This document shows, piece after piece, positions 1 to 8,622 of a DNA stretch of 38,976 nucleotides. Under the pieces are notes generated by a model, which saw nothing but the letters and a program-made list of their open reading frames with translations, searched no databases and had not been told where the DNA came from. How positions within the stretch are numbered: position 1 is the stretch's first letter; each line of letters begins with the position of its first letter. Source of the stretch: an uncultured beta proteobacterium (GTDB lineage: Bacteria > Pseudomonadota > Gammaproteobacteria > Burkholderiales > Burkholderiaceae_C); NCBI GenBank assembly GCA_903954045.1, contig CAJBMJ010000058.1, positions 1-38,976 on the forward strand, read 5' to 3'. The position numbers and the translations under genes were made by a program.

Positions 1-258
1 ACGCAAGTGGGAGCGTTGGAGACACGAGACGTAGCGGCATTGGGCACCGGCCAGGTAGCGGCCTTGACCACGACACAAGTGCAGCAGGGCCTGACCACAG
101 GACAGGTTGTGGCCTTGACGACCACGCAAGTGCAGCAAGGCTTGCAGACAAATCAGATAGTGGCGCTCACGACAACTCAGGTTGATGCGTTGACAACCCG
201 GCAAGTTGAAGCTTTGACAACAACCCAAAAGGGTTCACTGACAACGGACCAAATCCCA
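1..258 (+). repeat. 24-bp/27-bp tandem coding repeats (Thr-rich octapeptides)
   Basis: At least ten in-frame units of 24 or 27 bases encode variants of V-x-A-L-T-T-T-Q and V-Q-Q-G-L-x-T-x-Q. DNA copies such as 'accacgacacaagtgcagca' recur with silent changes, so the repeat is conserved as protein more than as DNA. The two 27-base units each follow a VAL/AAL-TTTQ unit, giving a higher-order alternation. The array probably extends upstream of the window. Confidence 0.85.
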
Positions 259-1206
259 ATGTTGGATACCTTGGGCACGCCCATGGTGCTCGATCTGAAC
301 GGCAACGGCATTTCGACCCAGAGTATCAACAGAGGCACGAAGTTCGATATTTACGGTAACGACCAAAACGTGAGTACTGGCTGGGTGACAGGCGGGGATG
401 GTCTCTTGGTGCTGGACCGCAATCGCGACGGTTCCATTAACGGAGGACGCGAACTGTTTGGAGAGGGCACTGATCTTTCCACTGGACAGAAAGCAGTGAA
501 CGGTTACCAAGCACTTGCTGAGCTCGACTCCAACGCCGATGGAAGAATTGACGCAAATGACGGTGCGTTTGCAGACCTGATGGTCTGGGTGGACAACGGG
601 GATGGCGCCAGCCAATCTGGTGAGTTGCACAGCTTGAGTTCGCTGGGTATTGTCAGTCTCGACTTGAATGCCCAGGCATCGACGCAGACAGACAACGGCA
701 ACTTGATTGGTTTGATCTCTGGTTACACCACCGCAGACGGAGAATCTCACCAGATGGCGGACGTATGGTTTGCCACTAGAAAGGATGATCCGGTTAGTGT
801 TGAGTTGGAGAAACCTGCATTGGTAGCTCCACAGAATGGCACGCTCGCTACTTCGACTCCAGTATCTACGCAGGTGTTGAAAGTCAATGCGCCAGAGGCG
901 GCTGCACCCAATGATCTGCGGGCGCAGGTTGGTGGATTGGTGGATGCCATGCAGGCCTTTAGCACCGGCAGCTCTGGTGCGGCGGGTGGTGCAGGGGGCA
1001 ACCCGATACCGCTGACCAAGGAAGCGCCAGTCATTTCGAGTGCAGGAGGCGGTGTACTGGGAATGGTGGATGCTCTGAAGCAGTTTGATGCGAACGGTAA
1101 ACCCGTCTTGTCTGGGGTACCAGGACAGCAAACGGTTGCAGTAGTTACGCTCAATACCACAGGGCCACGCAAGCCTGACACCGATATACTGGCTTCGAGT
1201 AGTTGA
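1..1206 (+). CDS. C-terminal part of a large repeat protein, probable type I secretion substrate (5' end outside window)
   Basis: The reading frame is open from base 1, so the true start lies upstream. About 85 residues of octapeptide repeats come first (pattern V-x-A-L-T-T-T-Q, with two nine-residue variants V-Q-Q-G-L-x-T-x-Q), coding bases 1-258. A module with calcium-binding-like aspartate loops follows: DLNGNG (from 292), DRNRDG (from 415) and DSNADG (from 529), resembling the 'LDLDGDGIET'-type domain common near the C terminus of RTX/adhesin-like exported proteins. The last 130 residues are Ala/Gly/Pro/Thr-rich and of low complexity. A full type I secretion apparatus is encoded downstream on the same strand, which makes secretion by that machine the likely fate. 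No classical GGxGxD nonapeptide array is visible in the part shown. The function as adhesin, S-layer or other surface protein cannot be decided. Confidence 0.75.
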   Translation, partial: TQVGALETRDVAALGTGQVAALTTTQVQQGLTTGQVVALTTTQVQQGLQTNQIVALTTTQVDALTTRQVEALTTTQKGSLTTDQIPMLDTLGTPMVLDLNGNGISTQSINRGTKFDIYGNDQNVSTGWVTGGDGLLVLDRNRDGSINGGRELFGEGTDLSTGQKAVNGYQALAELDSNADGRIDANDGAFADLMVWVDNGDGASQSGELHSLSSLGIVSLDLNAQASTQTDNGNLIGLISGYTTADGESHQMADVWFATRKDDPVSVELEKPALVAPQNGTLATSTPVSTQVLKVNAPEAAAPNDLRAQVGGLVDAMQAFSTGSSGAAGGAGGNPIPLTKEAPVISSAGGGVLGMVDALKQFDANGKPVLSGVPGQQTVAVVTLNTTGPRKPDTDILASSS

Positions 1207-1220
1207 AGCCTAGGTCGATG

Positions 1221-1250
1221 AAGACCGTGACCGTGACGGGTCACGGTCTT
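1221..1250 (+). terminator. strong hairpin terminator after the repeat protein
   Basis: Perfect 12-bp inverted repeat: arm AAGACCGTGACC (1221-1232), 6-base loop, arm GGTCACGGTCTT (1239-1250), ending in a short T run. It starts 15 bases after the stop codon of the repeat protein. The T tract is short, so termination may be partial. It separates the exported protein gene from the downstream glycosyltransferase and secretion genes. Confidence 0.75.
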
Positions 1251-1293
1251 TGCGTGCAGGGCTCAACTTGTCTTGAATCTGCCTTGTTCGCTC

Positions 1294-3120
1294 ATGTCCG
1301 CTATCCTTGATTTTGGTTCCCAAGTACGTCTTGCCTGGAAGGGTGAATTGCCATTTGGTGATTTGCTGGGTGAAGCTTCTGCTTTGGAAGCCCAAGGCGC
1401 CGCCGAACTGGCGGCCGTACTTTACCAAACCTGGTTGGCGCATATTGGCCCGTCACCGGTAGTCCATGCGGCCTATTTCAATTACGGCGTGGTGTTGAGC
1501 AACCTTGGAGATTTGGCCGGAGCTGAAAGTGCATATCGGCAAGCCTTTGCTGTGGCACCGGCATTTGTGCATCCACGATTGAATCTGGGCTTGTTGATGG
1601 AGCGCCATGGCAAGCTAGATGAAGCCATTGCGCAGTGGCAGTGGATAGACAACAACAGCACCAGGGATGATCTCAACCGGTCTGTCGTGCAAATGGCGTT
1701 GAACCATCTGGGCCGTGTATTGGAGTCTCGCAAGCAATTTTTGGAGGCCTTGCATTACCTTACCCAGAGTTTGTTGTTGGTCCCGCAGCAGCCTGATGTG
1801 TTGCACCACTGGGTTTTTTTGCGCCAGAAGACCAATAGCTGGCCCGTATTTGCAGACGTGGCGGGCGTAAGCAAAGCGCTGATGCATGAATCGACCTCAG
1901 CGCTGGCCATGCTCAGTTTGTCGGATGATCCCGCAGAGCAACTCGCTGCGGCCAAACGTTACGTCGAAAAAAAATTGGCGAAGGAATTGCCGCACCTGTC
2001 TTCAGTCAGCCGTTACCCCCATTCCAAAATTCGCATTGGCTACTGCTCCTCGGATTTCTCTTTGCATCCGGTATCGATGCTGACGGTGCAGTTATTTGAA
2101 CTGCATGATCGCAATCAGTTTGAGGTGTATGGATATTGCTGGAGTCCGGAGGACGGTTCGGCCTTGCGTCAGCGCGTTATCGAGGCTATGGATCATTTTC
2201 ATCGCATCCAAGCGTTGAGCGACGAGGCTGCAGCGCGACTCATACAATCCCATGAGATTGATATCTTGGTGGATTTGCAGGGGCAGACTTCGGGGGCTAG
2301 GGCCAATATGTTGGCTTACAGGCCGGCACCGATTCAGATTACCTATCTGGGTTTACCTGCAACCACGGGGCTCCCTTCTATCGATTACGTAATTGCTGAC
2401 AAATACTTGATTCCCCCGAGTGAGGCTGCGCATTACTCTGAGAAGCCTTTGTACATGCCGTATGTGTACCAGGTGAGTGACCGCAAACGGATTTCCAGTG
2501 GAAGGCCAAGCAGACAGTCTTGTGGATTGCCAGAGAAGGGATTTGTGTTTTGCTCATTCAACAACAGTTACAAGTACAGCCCTGAGGTTTTTGACGTCTG
2601 GATGCGCTTGCTTCACAAAGTGCAGAACAGCGTGCTTTGGCTATTAGCAGACAACCCGTGGGCAGAGCAAAATTTGATCAATGAAGCAGGTTTACGTGGT
2701 ATAGAGGCTAGACGCTTGGTCTTTGCCAAACGGGTATCGCCAGAAAACTATTTGGCGCAGTACCTGTGTGCTGATTTGTTCCTCGACACGTTTCCTTTCA
2801 ATGCGGGTACTACCGCCAACGATTGTCTATGGATGGGATGCCCGTTATTGACCTTGTCAGGGCGGTCTTTCGCATCCCGCATGGCAGGCGCACTGCTGAC
2901 TGCCGCAGGCCTGCCAGAGCTGATTGCTCACAATCTGACAGATTACGAAGGCAAGGCGCAAAAACTGGCAAGCAACCCACAGCAAGTTGCGCATTATCGA
3001 CAAAAGCTTGGTGAAGTGCGTGCCAGCGGTGTACTGTTTGACACGCCACGGTTTGTCAAAGATCTGGAGCGCGTGCTTGTTGAGCTTGTAAATCAATTGC
3101 CTGCTGCTACACATCAATAG
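1294..3120 (+). CDS. TPR-containing O-linked GlcNAc transferase-like protein (GT41 family)
   Basis: 608 residues from ATG 1294; an in-frame TTG at 1273 would add seven residues, and neither start has a convincing ribosome site. TPR-like helices lie at about residues 50-180 (pattern FNYGVVLSNLGDLAGAESAYRQA). The rest is the OGT/SPINDLY catalytic region: IRIGYCSSDFSLHPV with the conserved His at about 258, VDLQGQTSGAR, IQITYLGLPATTG, and near the end LDTFPFNAGTTANDCLWMG followed by FASR, the nucleotide-sugar-binding signature. Family members transfer a sugar from a UDP donor to Ser/Thr (or Asn in HMW1C-like relatives) of cytoplasmic proteins. No signal peptide or membrane segment is visible. 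It sits between the Thr-rich exported protein and the secretion apparatus, so that protein is a plausible acceptor (inference). Flagellin is an alternative substrate. Confidence 0.88.
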   Translation: MSAILDFGSQVRLAWKGELPFGDLLGEASALEAQGAAELAAVLYQTWLAHIGPSPVVHAAYFNYGVVLSNLGDLAGAESAYRQAFAVAPAFVHPRLNLGLLMERHGKLDEAIAQWQWIDNNSTRDDLNRSVVQMALNHLGRVLESRKQFLEALHYLTQSLLLVPQQPDVLHHWVFLRQKTNSWPVFADVAGVSKALMHESTSALAMLSLSDDPAEQLAAAKRYVEKKLAKELPHLSSVSRYPHSKIRIGYCSSDFSLHPVSMLTVQLFELHDRNQFEVYGYCWSPEDGSALRQRVIEAMDHFHRIQALSDEAAARLIQSHEIDILVDLQGQTSGARANMLAYRPAPIQITYLGLPATTGLPSIDYVIADKYLIPPSEAAHYSEKPLYMPYVYQVSDRKRISSGRPSRQSCGLPEKGFVFCSFNNSYKYSPEVFDVWMRLLHKVQNSVLWLLADNPWAEQNLINEAGLRGIEARRLVFAKRVSPENYLAQYLCADLFLDTFPFNAGTTANDCLWMGCPLLTLSGRSFASRMAGALLTAAGLPELIAHNLTDYEGKAQKLASNPQQVAHYRQKLGEVRASGVLFDTPRFVKDLERVLVELVNQLPAATHQ

Positions 3121-3131
3121 AGGGTGAATGT

Positions 3132-5024
3132 ATGACTGATGGGAATCTATCCCGTGATAAGCGCGATTTTTTGCGGCGTATCAAAGAGGCGCGTATTGGT
3201 AATGTGCAGGCCCAGTTTGAAGTGGCTCTGATGTATGCCAACGGAGTAGGGGTGTCCAAGAGCGTGGGGCACGCGCTTACCTGGACACAGTCAGCTGCGG
3301 CCAAAGGTCATGTGGCTGCCCAGTATTTGCTGGGCAGAACCTACCAGCAAGGCTTGGGGGTCGGCAAAGATCCCCACAAGGCTCTAGAGTGGTATCAGCG
3401 CGCGGCTGACGGTGGAAGTGACAAGGCTAAGCTTTCACTTGCCAGGCTCTATGCGGAACCCCAGAAGGCTCTGGCTGTCTACTATGCGGTGGAGGCTGCA
3501 CAGGCAGGCAACGCTGAAGCCCAGTTTACTTTGGGACGCTACTTCTCGGAGGGGCTTGGTGTGCAGGTCGATGCGGCGCATGCTTGCATGTGGTTCAGCC
3601 AGGCTGCTGAGCAGGGCTTGGCATCGGCGGAGTTTGCGTTGGGTAAAGCCTACGAGGAGGGTGCGGGGGTAGATGCTGATCTGGCGCAGGCATGTAGCTG
3701 GTACCGGCTGGCTGCAGCGCAAGGTTTACCTGCCGCCCAGCTTGCTTTGGAGCGCTTGGATGCTGTGGGTTTGAGCCGAGGGCGTGCCAGCAAGGGTGCG
3801 AAACGACTGGCGGTACGCGAAAGGCGCAAGGCCGACTCGCGCTGGATCAAGTTTGCTGCTAAGGGCACCCGGGAGGATTTTTTTAACCTTGGGCAGATGT
3901 TTGAGGCAGGTATTGGCGTAGAAAAAAGTGCCAAGCAAGCCAGGCTCTGGTACCAACAAGCAGCGGAACTTGGTCATGCACAGGCAATGACTTCGCTTGC
4001 TGGGATGCTTGCAGAAAGTAACCCCGATGAAGCAGCAGATTGGTACCTCAAGGCGGCAGAGTTGGGAGACGCACTCGCCCAGCATGCCATCGCCCACGCT
4101 CTTGCACAGGGTAAAGGCGTTAATGCGGCGAAAGACTTGCAAGACGCGTTGTATTGGTTTGCGCATGCGGGTCGGCAAGAGCACACCCAATCTCAGTGGG
4201 GTTTGGCAAATTTGCTGCACAGCCAGAGTGATGATCTGCAAAAGTCTTTCACCATGTCAGCGGCGCACAGTGGCATTGCCCAGGCCCAATATGCCACGGG
4301 CCAGATGTGTGAAAAAGGCAGGGGCTTGCCCCAGGATGTGTATCGGGCATGCCAGTGGTACCAGCTCGCGGCCGAGCAGGGCCTGGCCGAAGCGCAACAT
4401 GCTTTAGGAGCATGTTTTGCAGAGGGACGTGGCGTTGATAAAGACATTGCCAAGGCATTTCATTGGTTTGAATTGGCTGCTGCCCAAGATCACCCCGCAG
4501 CTCAATGGAGTCTTGGCGAAACCTATGCGTCGGGCATTCCCGGTGTGGCGCAAGACTCAAAGCAGGCCGCGCAGTTGTGCAAACGCGCTGCCAACGCGGG
4601 TTTTGCACCAGCACAGGCCACTTTGGCTATGCTGTTTGCCAGAGCAAAAAAGCACCAGCGTGCGGTGCATTGGTGGACTTTGGCAGCAGCCCAGGGCGAT
4701 CTGGAAGCGCAGTTCAACTTGTCCACTGCCTATAGAAACGGCACTGGTGTTGACAAAGACCAGATAAAGTCCTTTGACCTTTTGGTGTCTGCCGCTCAAG
4801 CCGGTCTGGCCGAAGCTCAAGCCCGTCTCGGTCTTGCTTACGCCACGGGTGAGGGTGCCGTGCTCGACAGCATTGAGTCGGCCAAATGGTTCATACTGGC
4901 GGCCAATGGCGGTGACGCGGCCGCCAAGGCCAATCAGACTCGGGCCAAAAAAATGTTGAGTCCAGCCCAATGGACTGAAGCCTGCCGTCGCGCCAAAAGC
5001 TGGACCCCAATGGCCATGAATTAG
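3132..5024 (+). CDS. Sel1-like repeat protein, about 15 repeats
   Basis: 630 residues, start ATG 3132 with AGAGGGTGA just upstream. Nearly the whole length is Sel1-type helical hairpins (A-x-x-x-L-G-x-x-Y-x-x-G-x-G-V...A-x-x-W-Y-x-x-A-A), e.g. MYANGVGV, TYQQGLGV, YFSEGLGV, AYEEGAGV, MFEAGIGV, ALAQGKGV, MCEKGRGL, CFAEGRGV, AYRNGTGV and AYATGEGAV. A basic linker (RGRASKGAKRLAVRERRK) near residues 220-240 splits the array into about five and ten repeats. No signal peptide is visible, so it is probably cytoplasmic. Sel1 proteins act as protein-protein scaffolds; no enzymatic motif is seen. It lies 11 bases after the GT41 gene and 104 bases before the ABC transporter, so a scaffold role in glycosylation or export is possible (inference). 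Confidence 0.9.
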   Translation: MTDGNLSRDKRDFLRRIKEARIGNVQAQFEVALMYANGVGVSKSVGHALTWTQSAAAKGHVAAQYLLGRTYQQGLGVGKDPHKALEWYQRAADGGSDKAKLSLARLYAEPQKALAVYYAVEAAQAGNAEAQFTLGRYFSEGLGVQVDAAHACMWFSQAAEQGLASAEFALGKAYEEGAGVDADLAQACSWYRLAAAQGLPAAQLALERLDAVGLSRGRASKGAKRLAVRERRKADSRWIKFAAKGTREDFFNLGQMFEAGIGVEKSAKQARLWYQQAAELGHAQAMTSLAGMLAESNPDEAADWYLKAAELGDALAQHAIAHALAQGKGVNAAKDLQDALYWFAHAGRQEHTQSQWGLANLLHSQSDDLQKSFTMSAAHSGIAQAQYATGQMCEKGRGLPQDVYRACQWYQLAAEQGLAEAQHALGACFAEGRGVDKDIAKAFHWFELAAAQDHPAAQWSLGETYASGIPGVAQDSKQAAQLCKRAANAGFAPAQATLAMLFARAKKHQRAVHWWTLAAAQGDLEAQFNLSTAYRNGTGVDKDQIKSFDLLVSAAQAGLAEAQARLGLAYATGEGAVLDSIESAKWFILAANGGDAAAKANQTRAKKMLSPAQWTEACRRAKSWTPMAMN

Positions 5025-5128
5025 GCCCGCTTTTGCCGCCCTTTTGGGGCTTTACCGGCGTCGCAACCATGGGACCATCAGGTAACTCAATTTGACCTGA
5101 ATGTCGACTCCAACTTTAGCTCTTCTCC

Positions 5129-7279
5129 ATGGCTGAGCAAAAAAACTATTCGGTTGTGCAGTGCCTGACCGCCATTGCGCAACACCACGGACTGCAAGTC
5201 AATCCTGAACGATTGATTGAAGAGTACGCATTGCCCAACGAAGAGCCGCGACCTGCCTTGGTGATTCGCATGGCGGCAGGAATCGGACTGAAAGGCAAGC
5301 TCTCCAAGTTGTCCTGGAAAGGTTTGTTTGCCCAAGAGGGAGTATTCCCATTCATAGGGCTGCTCAAAGACGGGAAGGCGGTCATTGTGGTCGGTGTCCG
5401 CGCTGGAGGTGACGGAGCCCAGGGCGAAGTTGCAGTGTTAAACCCGCAAATTCCGCAAGCCGCGGTGCACTACCTGGACAAAGATACGCTTCTGGAGGTG
5501 TGGAGCGGAAACGTCATATTTTTAAAACGCAGCCATGCTTTAACTGACCCCAAACAGCCTTTCAGCCTGCGTTGGTTCATTCCTGAGATACTGAAGCAGC
5601 GCGCTGCATTCAGAGATATTGCCATTGCAGCAGTTGCCCTGACCCTGCTTTCCATGGCGGCGCCCATATTTTTTCAATTGGTCATTGACAAGGTACTGGT
5701 GCATCAAAGTGCTTCTACCTTGTGGGTGTTAGCGGCCGGCATATCCGTGGCGCTGGTCTTTGAATCCATACTTTCGTACACACGGCAATTGATCATGGTA
5801 TCGGCTACCAACAAGATTGATATGCAGATCACAAGGCGGGCATTCTCGCACCTGCTGTCACTACCTATTGATTACTTTGACACGACTTCGGTGGGTATTG
5901 TTGCCCGAGTGATGGGCCAACTTGAGGGCATTCGCGCGTTCCTAACCGGTAGGTTGATGTTTGCCGCGCTAGATACGCTAAGTTTGCTGTTTTTTATTCC
6001 TTTGCTGTTTTCATATTCCCCAACACTTGCCACCATGGTGATTTCTACGGCTGTTGTGATTGGTCTGATTATTGGGGCTTTGCTACCTACGTTTAAGCGC
6101 CAGTTGGACGATCTCAACGCAGCTGAAGGTGAACGACAATCCTTGTTGGTGGAGACAATTCACGGTATGCGCACCGTCAAGGCTCTGGCGATAGAACCCG
6201 CTCAGCGCCGCAGGTGGGACCAACTCTCGGCTCAGTCTATCGCAGCGCATTTTCGGGTGGCAAAGACGGCGATGAATGGGAATGCCGCTACTGAATTTTT
6301 GGGTAAATTTTTGCCGATTGCCATCATCGTAGTGGGCGCGCAAAGCGTTTTTGACAAGACCATGACGGTGGGCGCGCTCATAGCTTTTCAAATGTTTGCT
6401 GGACGGGTCATGGGTCCGCTGATTGCCATTGCCGGGCTCATCAATGAATACCAGTCTACAGCCGTATCCGTTCGCATTTTGGGAGAGGTAATGAACCGTC
6501 CGTCGGAGGGTCGGGGTGGTGCCGGTGGCCTACGCCCCACGCTGACCGGCGAAATCAGCTTCGAGGATGTGACGTTCCGTTACCCAGGCGCCAACGTTGC
6601 CGCATTGGACCACACCAAGTTCAGCATCAAAGCTGGAACCGTGGTGGGCATTGTGGGTCGAAGTGGGTCGGGCAAATCCACACTCACCAAGATTATTCAG
6701 GGCCTTTATCCAGTGCAAGAAGGCGTGGTCCGCTTTGATGGTGTGGACGCCAGAGAAATTGAGTTACCTCATTTGCGACGCCAAATAGGCATTGTGTTGC
6801 AAGAGAACTTCTTATTCCGCGGTTCTGTGCGGGCCAATATCTCTATTGCCAAGCCGGGCGCTTCTTTTGAAGAAGTGGTGGCAGCGGCACAACTCTCTGG
6901 TGCAGATGAGTTTATTGAGCGTTTGCCTCAAGGCTACGACACCATACTGGAAGAAAATGCATCCAATTTGAGTGGAGGGCAGAAGCAGCGGCTGTCCATT
7001 GCACGTTCGTTGCTTTTGCGGCCCAGAGTTCTCATCTTGGACGAGGCCGCCAGCGCGCTGGACCCGGAGAGCGAAGCGATCTTTATCAACAACCTTGGCA
7101 AGATGGCGGTGGGGCGCACCGTGATCATGATTTCGCACCGACTGTCCACTTTGGTAAATGCAGACGCCATCTTGGTAATGCAGCAAGGCAAACTGGTGGA
7201 CAGCGGGCGCCATGAAGAGCTTCTTTCAAGAAGCGAAACCTATCAAACGCTATGGCATCAGCAGACAAGCCACCTGTAG
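5129..7279 (+). CDS. type I secretion ABC transporter/permease, HlyB-like
   Basis: 716 residues, the usual length of HlyB-type exporters. Residues 1-130 are a C39-peptidase-like domain whose N-terminal Cys is missing (NYSVVQCLTAIAQHHG, Tyr at the Cys position as in HlyB), so it should bind substrate rather than cleave a leader. Membrane segments span about 155-430. The ATPase has Walker A GRSGSGKST (510-518), signature LSGGQ (614-618), Walker B LILDEA with D638/E639, and H-loop His670. All catalytic residues are intact. It forms an inner-membrane exporter with the following HlyD-like gene, which it overlaps by 28 bases. No clear ribosome site precedes ATG 5129. The repeat protein at the window's left edge is the nearest candidate cargo. 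Confidence 0.95.
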   Translation: MAEQKNYSVVQCLTAIAQHHGLQVNPERLIEEYALPNEEPRPALVIRMAAGIGLKGKLSKLSWKGLFAQEGVFPFIGLLKDGKAVIVVGVRAGGDGAQGEVAVLNPQIPQAAVHYLDKDTLLEVWSGNVIFLKRSHALTDPKQPFSLRWFIPEILKQRAAFRDIAIAAVALTLLSMAAPIFFQLVIDKVLVHQSASTLWVLAAGISVALVFESILSYTRQLIMVSATNKIDMQITRRAFSHLLSLPIDYFDTTSVGIVARVMGQLEGIRAFLTGRLMFAALDTLSLLFFIPLLFSYSPTLATMVISTAVVIGLIIGALLPTFKRQLDDLNAAEGERQSLLVETIHGMRTVKALAIEPAQRRRWDQLSAQSIAAHFRVAKTAMNGNAATEFLGKFLPIAIIVVGAQSVFDKTMTVGALIAFQMFAGRVMGPLIAIAGLINEYQSTAVSVRILGEVMNRPSEGRGGAGGLRPTLTGEISFEDVTFRYPGANVAALDHTKFSIKAGTVVGIVGRSGSGKSTLTKIIQGLYPVQEGVVRFDGVDAREIELPHLRRQIGIVLQENFLFRGSVRANISIAKPGASFEEVVAAAQLSGADEFIERLPQGYDTILEENASNLSGGQKQRLSIARSLLLRPRVLILDEAASALDPESEAIFINNLGKMAVGRTVIMISHRLSTLVNADAILVMQQGKLVDSGRHEELLSRSETYQTLWHQQTSHL

Positions 7280-8622
7280 CCAAGGCTCCAAGTTCAGACG
7301 GCGACTCTGACAAGGCGGCGATCGACTTTTTGCCGGATGCGGACGAGATTGAGCGTCGCCCTTTGCCGGCGGCCGCGCGAATCACCATGCATGTGGTGGT
7401 GTTTGCGTTGGTTGCATTTTTGGTGTGGGCATCCGTTTCTGATGTGGACTTGGTAGTCACTGCGCGCGGCAAATTGGTAACGCCCCTGCCCAATATTGTG
7501 GTGCAGCCGCTGGAGACAGGGACCATCCAGTCGATAGATGTGCGGATCGGGCAGTTGGTGAAGAAAGGTGACAAGCTGGCCGCGCTGGACGCTACATTTG
7601 CGCAGGCAGATGAGCAGCAATTGCAGACCAAACTGGATAGCCTAAATACGCAATGGGACAGTCTTGATGCTGCCTTGTCGGGGAACCGTACGGACAAGTC
7701 CAAAGCCGATACACCAGACAGCAAAATCCAATCCAAACTTTCCGATGAGCGGCAGGCAAGCTACATCTCTCAGATCAAGCGCCAATCGGAATTGATTGCC
7801 AAACTTCGTTCGTCCCTCGAGACCGCCAGAAGAGACGAAATGGCCATGGAACAGCGTGTTAAGGTGCTAAGAGAAATGGAGAGCATGGCCGATGACCTGG
7901 TTTCCAAAAAGTTGGCTGTCAAGGGTCGATTGCTCGACGCGCGTGACCGTCTGCTGGAAGCAGAGCGCAGTATGGAACTGGCAAAAAACCGACAAATAGA
8001 GCTGCGCCGTGATCTTTCTGCGGTGGAGGCAGAGAAAGCCGCGTTCGAAACCGGATGGCGCCAAAGAATGCTGGAAGAAATGTTGGCGGTTTCGCGCGAA
8101 CGGGATGCCATTAAAGAGCAGTTACAAAAGGCTACCCGCCGCCAAAGCATGGTGGTGCTGACTGCACCCGCAGACGCAGTGGTGTTGGATATCGCAAAGT
8201 TGTCGCAAGGCTCCATCATCCGAGAGGCCGAGACTTTCTTTACGCTGGTGCCGCTAGGTGATGTGCTGGAAGCTGACGTGCAAATTGAGTCTAAAGATAT
8301 CGGTTACATCAAGCTAGACGCGCCAACGCATGTCAAGGTAGATACTTTTCCGTTTATGAAGCACGGCATGTTGGACGGAAAGTTGCGTAGGATCAGCCAG
8401 GACGCCTTTCGCAAGGAGGCTAGCACTGGAGGGGGGGCTGATGCATTTTACGCAGGACGTATATCAATTGAAAGGCTCGAACTGGAAGGTCTTCCTCCAA
8501 ACGCGAAACTATTGCCGGGCATGACGCTCACCGCAGAGATATTGGTAGGTAAGCGGTCTGTGATGTCCTATTTGCTTTGGCCTTTGACCAAAGCAGCTAA
8601 AGAGTCGATCAGGGAGCCATGA
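7252..8622 (+). CDS. HlyD-family periplasmic adaptor (membrane fusion protein)
   Basis: 456 residues. A short acidic cytoplasmic N terminus is followed by one membrane segment (about 44-62, ITMHVVVFALVAFLVWASV), a lipoyl-like half (GKLVTPLPNIVVQPLETG..VRIGQLVKKGDKLAALD), a long charged coiled-coil hairpin (about 110-290), then the second lipoyl half and beta-barrel. The C terminus has the HlyD-family pattern LLPGMTLTAEILVGKRSVMSYLLWP. It links the ABC transporter in the inner membrane to the outer-membrane channel. The start overlaps hlyB-like by 28 bases and the stop overlaps the next start (ATGA), indicating translational coupling. Function is secure; substrate is unknown. Confidence 0.94.
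   Translation: MASADKPPVAKAPSSDGDSDKAAIDFLPDADEIERRPLPAAARITMHVVVFALVAFLVWASVSDVDLVVTARGKLVTPLPNIVVQPLETGTIQSIDVRIGQLVKKGDKLAALDATFAQADEQQLQTKLDSLNTQWDSLDAALSGNRTDKSKADTPDSKIQSKLSDERQASYISQIKRQSELIAKLRSSLETARRDEMAMEQRVKVLREMESMADDLVSKKLAVKGRLLDARDRLLEAERSMELAKNRQIELRRDLSAVEAEKAAFETGWRQRMLEEMLAVSRERDAIKEQLQKATRRQSMVVLTAPADAVVLDIAKLSQGSIIREAETFFTLVPLGDVLEADVQIESKDIGYIKLDAPTHVKVDTFPFMKHGMLDGKLRRISQDAFRKEASTGGGADAFYAGRISIERLELEGLPPNAKLLPGMTLTAEILVGKRSVMSYLLWPLTKAAKESIREP

Noticed and set aside
1-258. Short regular DNA repeats that could suggest a CRISPR array
   Set aside because: The units are contiguous, 24-27 bases, in frame and coding; there are no spacers.
235-1131. 298-codon open frame on the minus strand
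   Set aside because: It is antisense to the repeat protein, with His/Arg/Gln-rich low-quality sequence and no recognisable domain; typical shadow frame.
5035-5050. Hairpin after the Sel1 gene as a terminator
   Set aside because: Only four pairs; too weak to call.
5129-5520. C39 peptidase domain in the ABC transporter, suggesting bacteriocin leader cleavage
   Set aside because: The catalytic Cys is replaced, as in HlyB; no double-glycine leader peptide gene is seen nearby.
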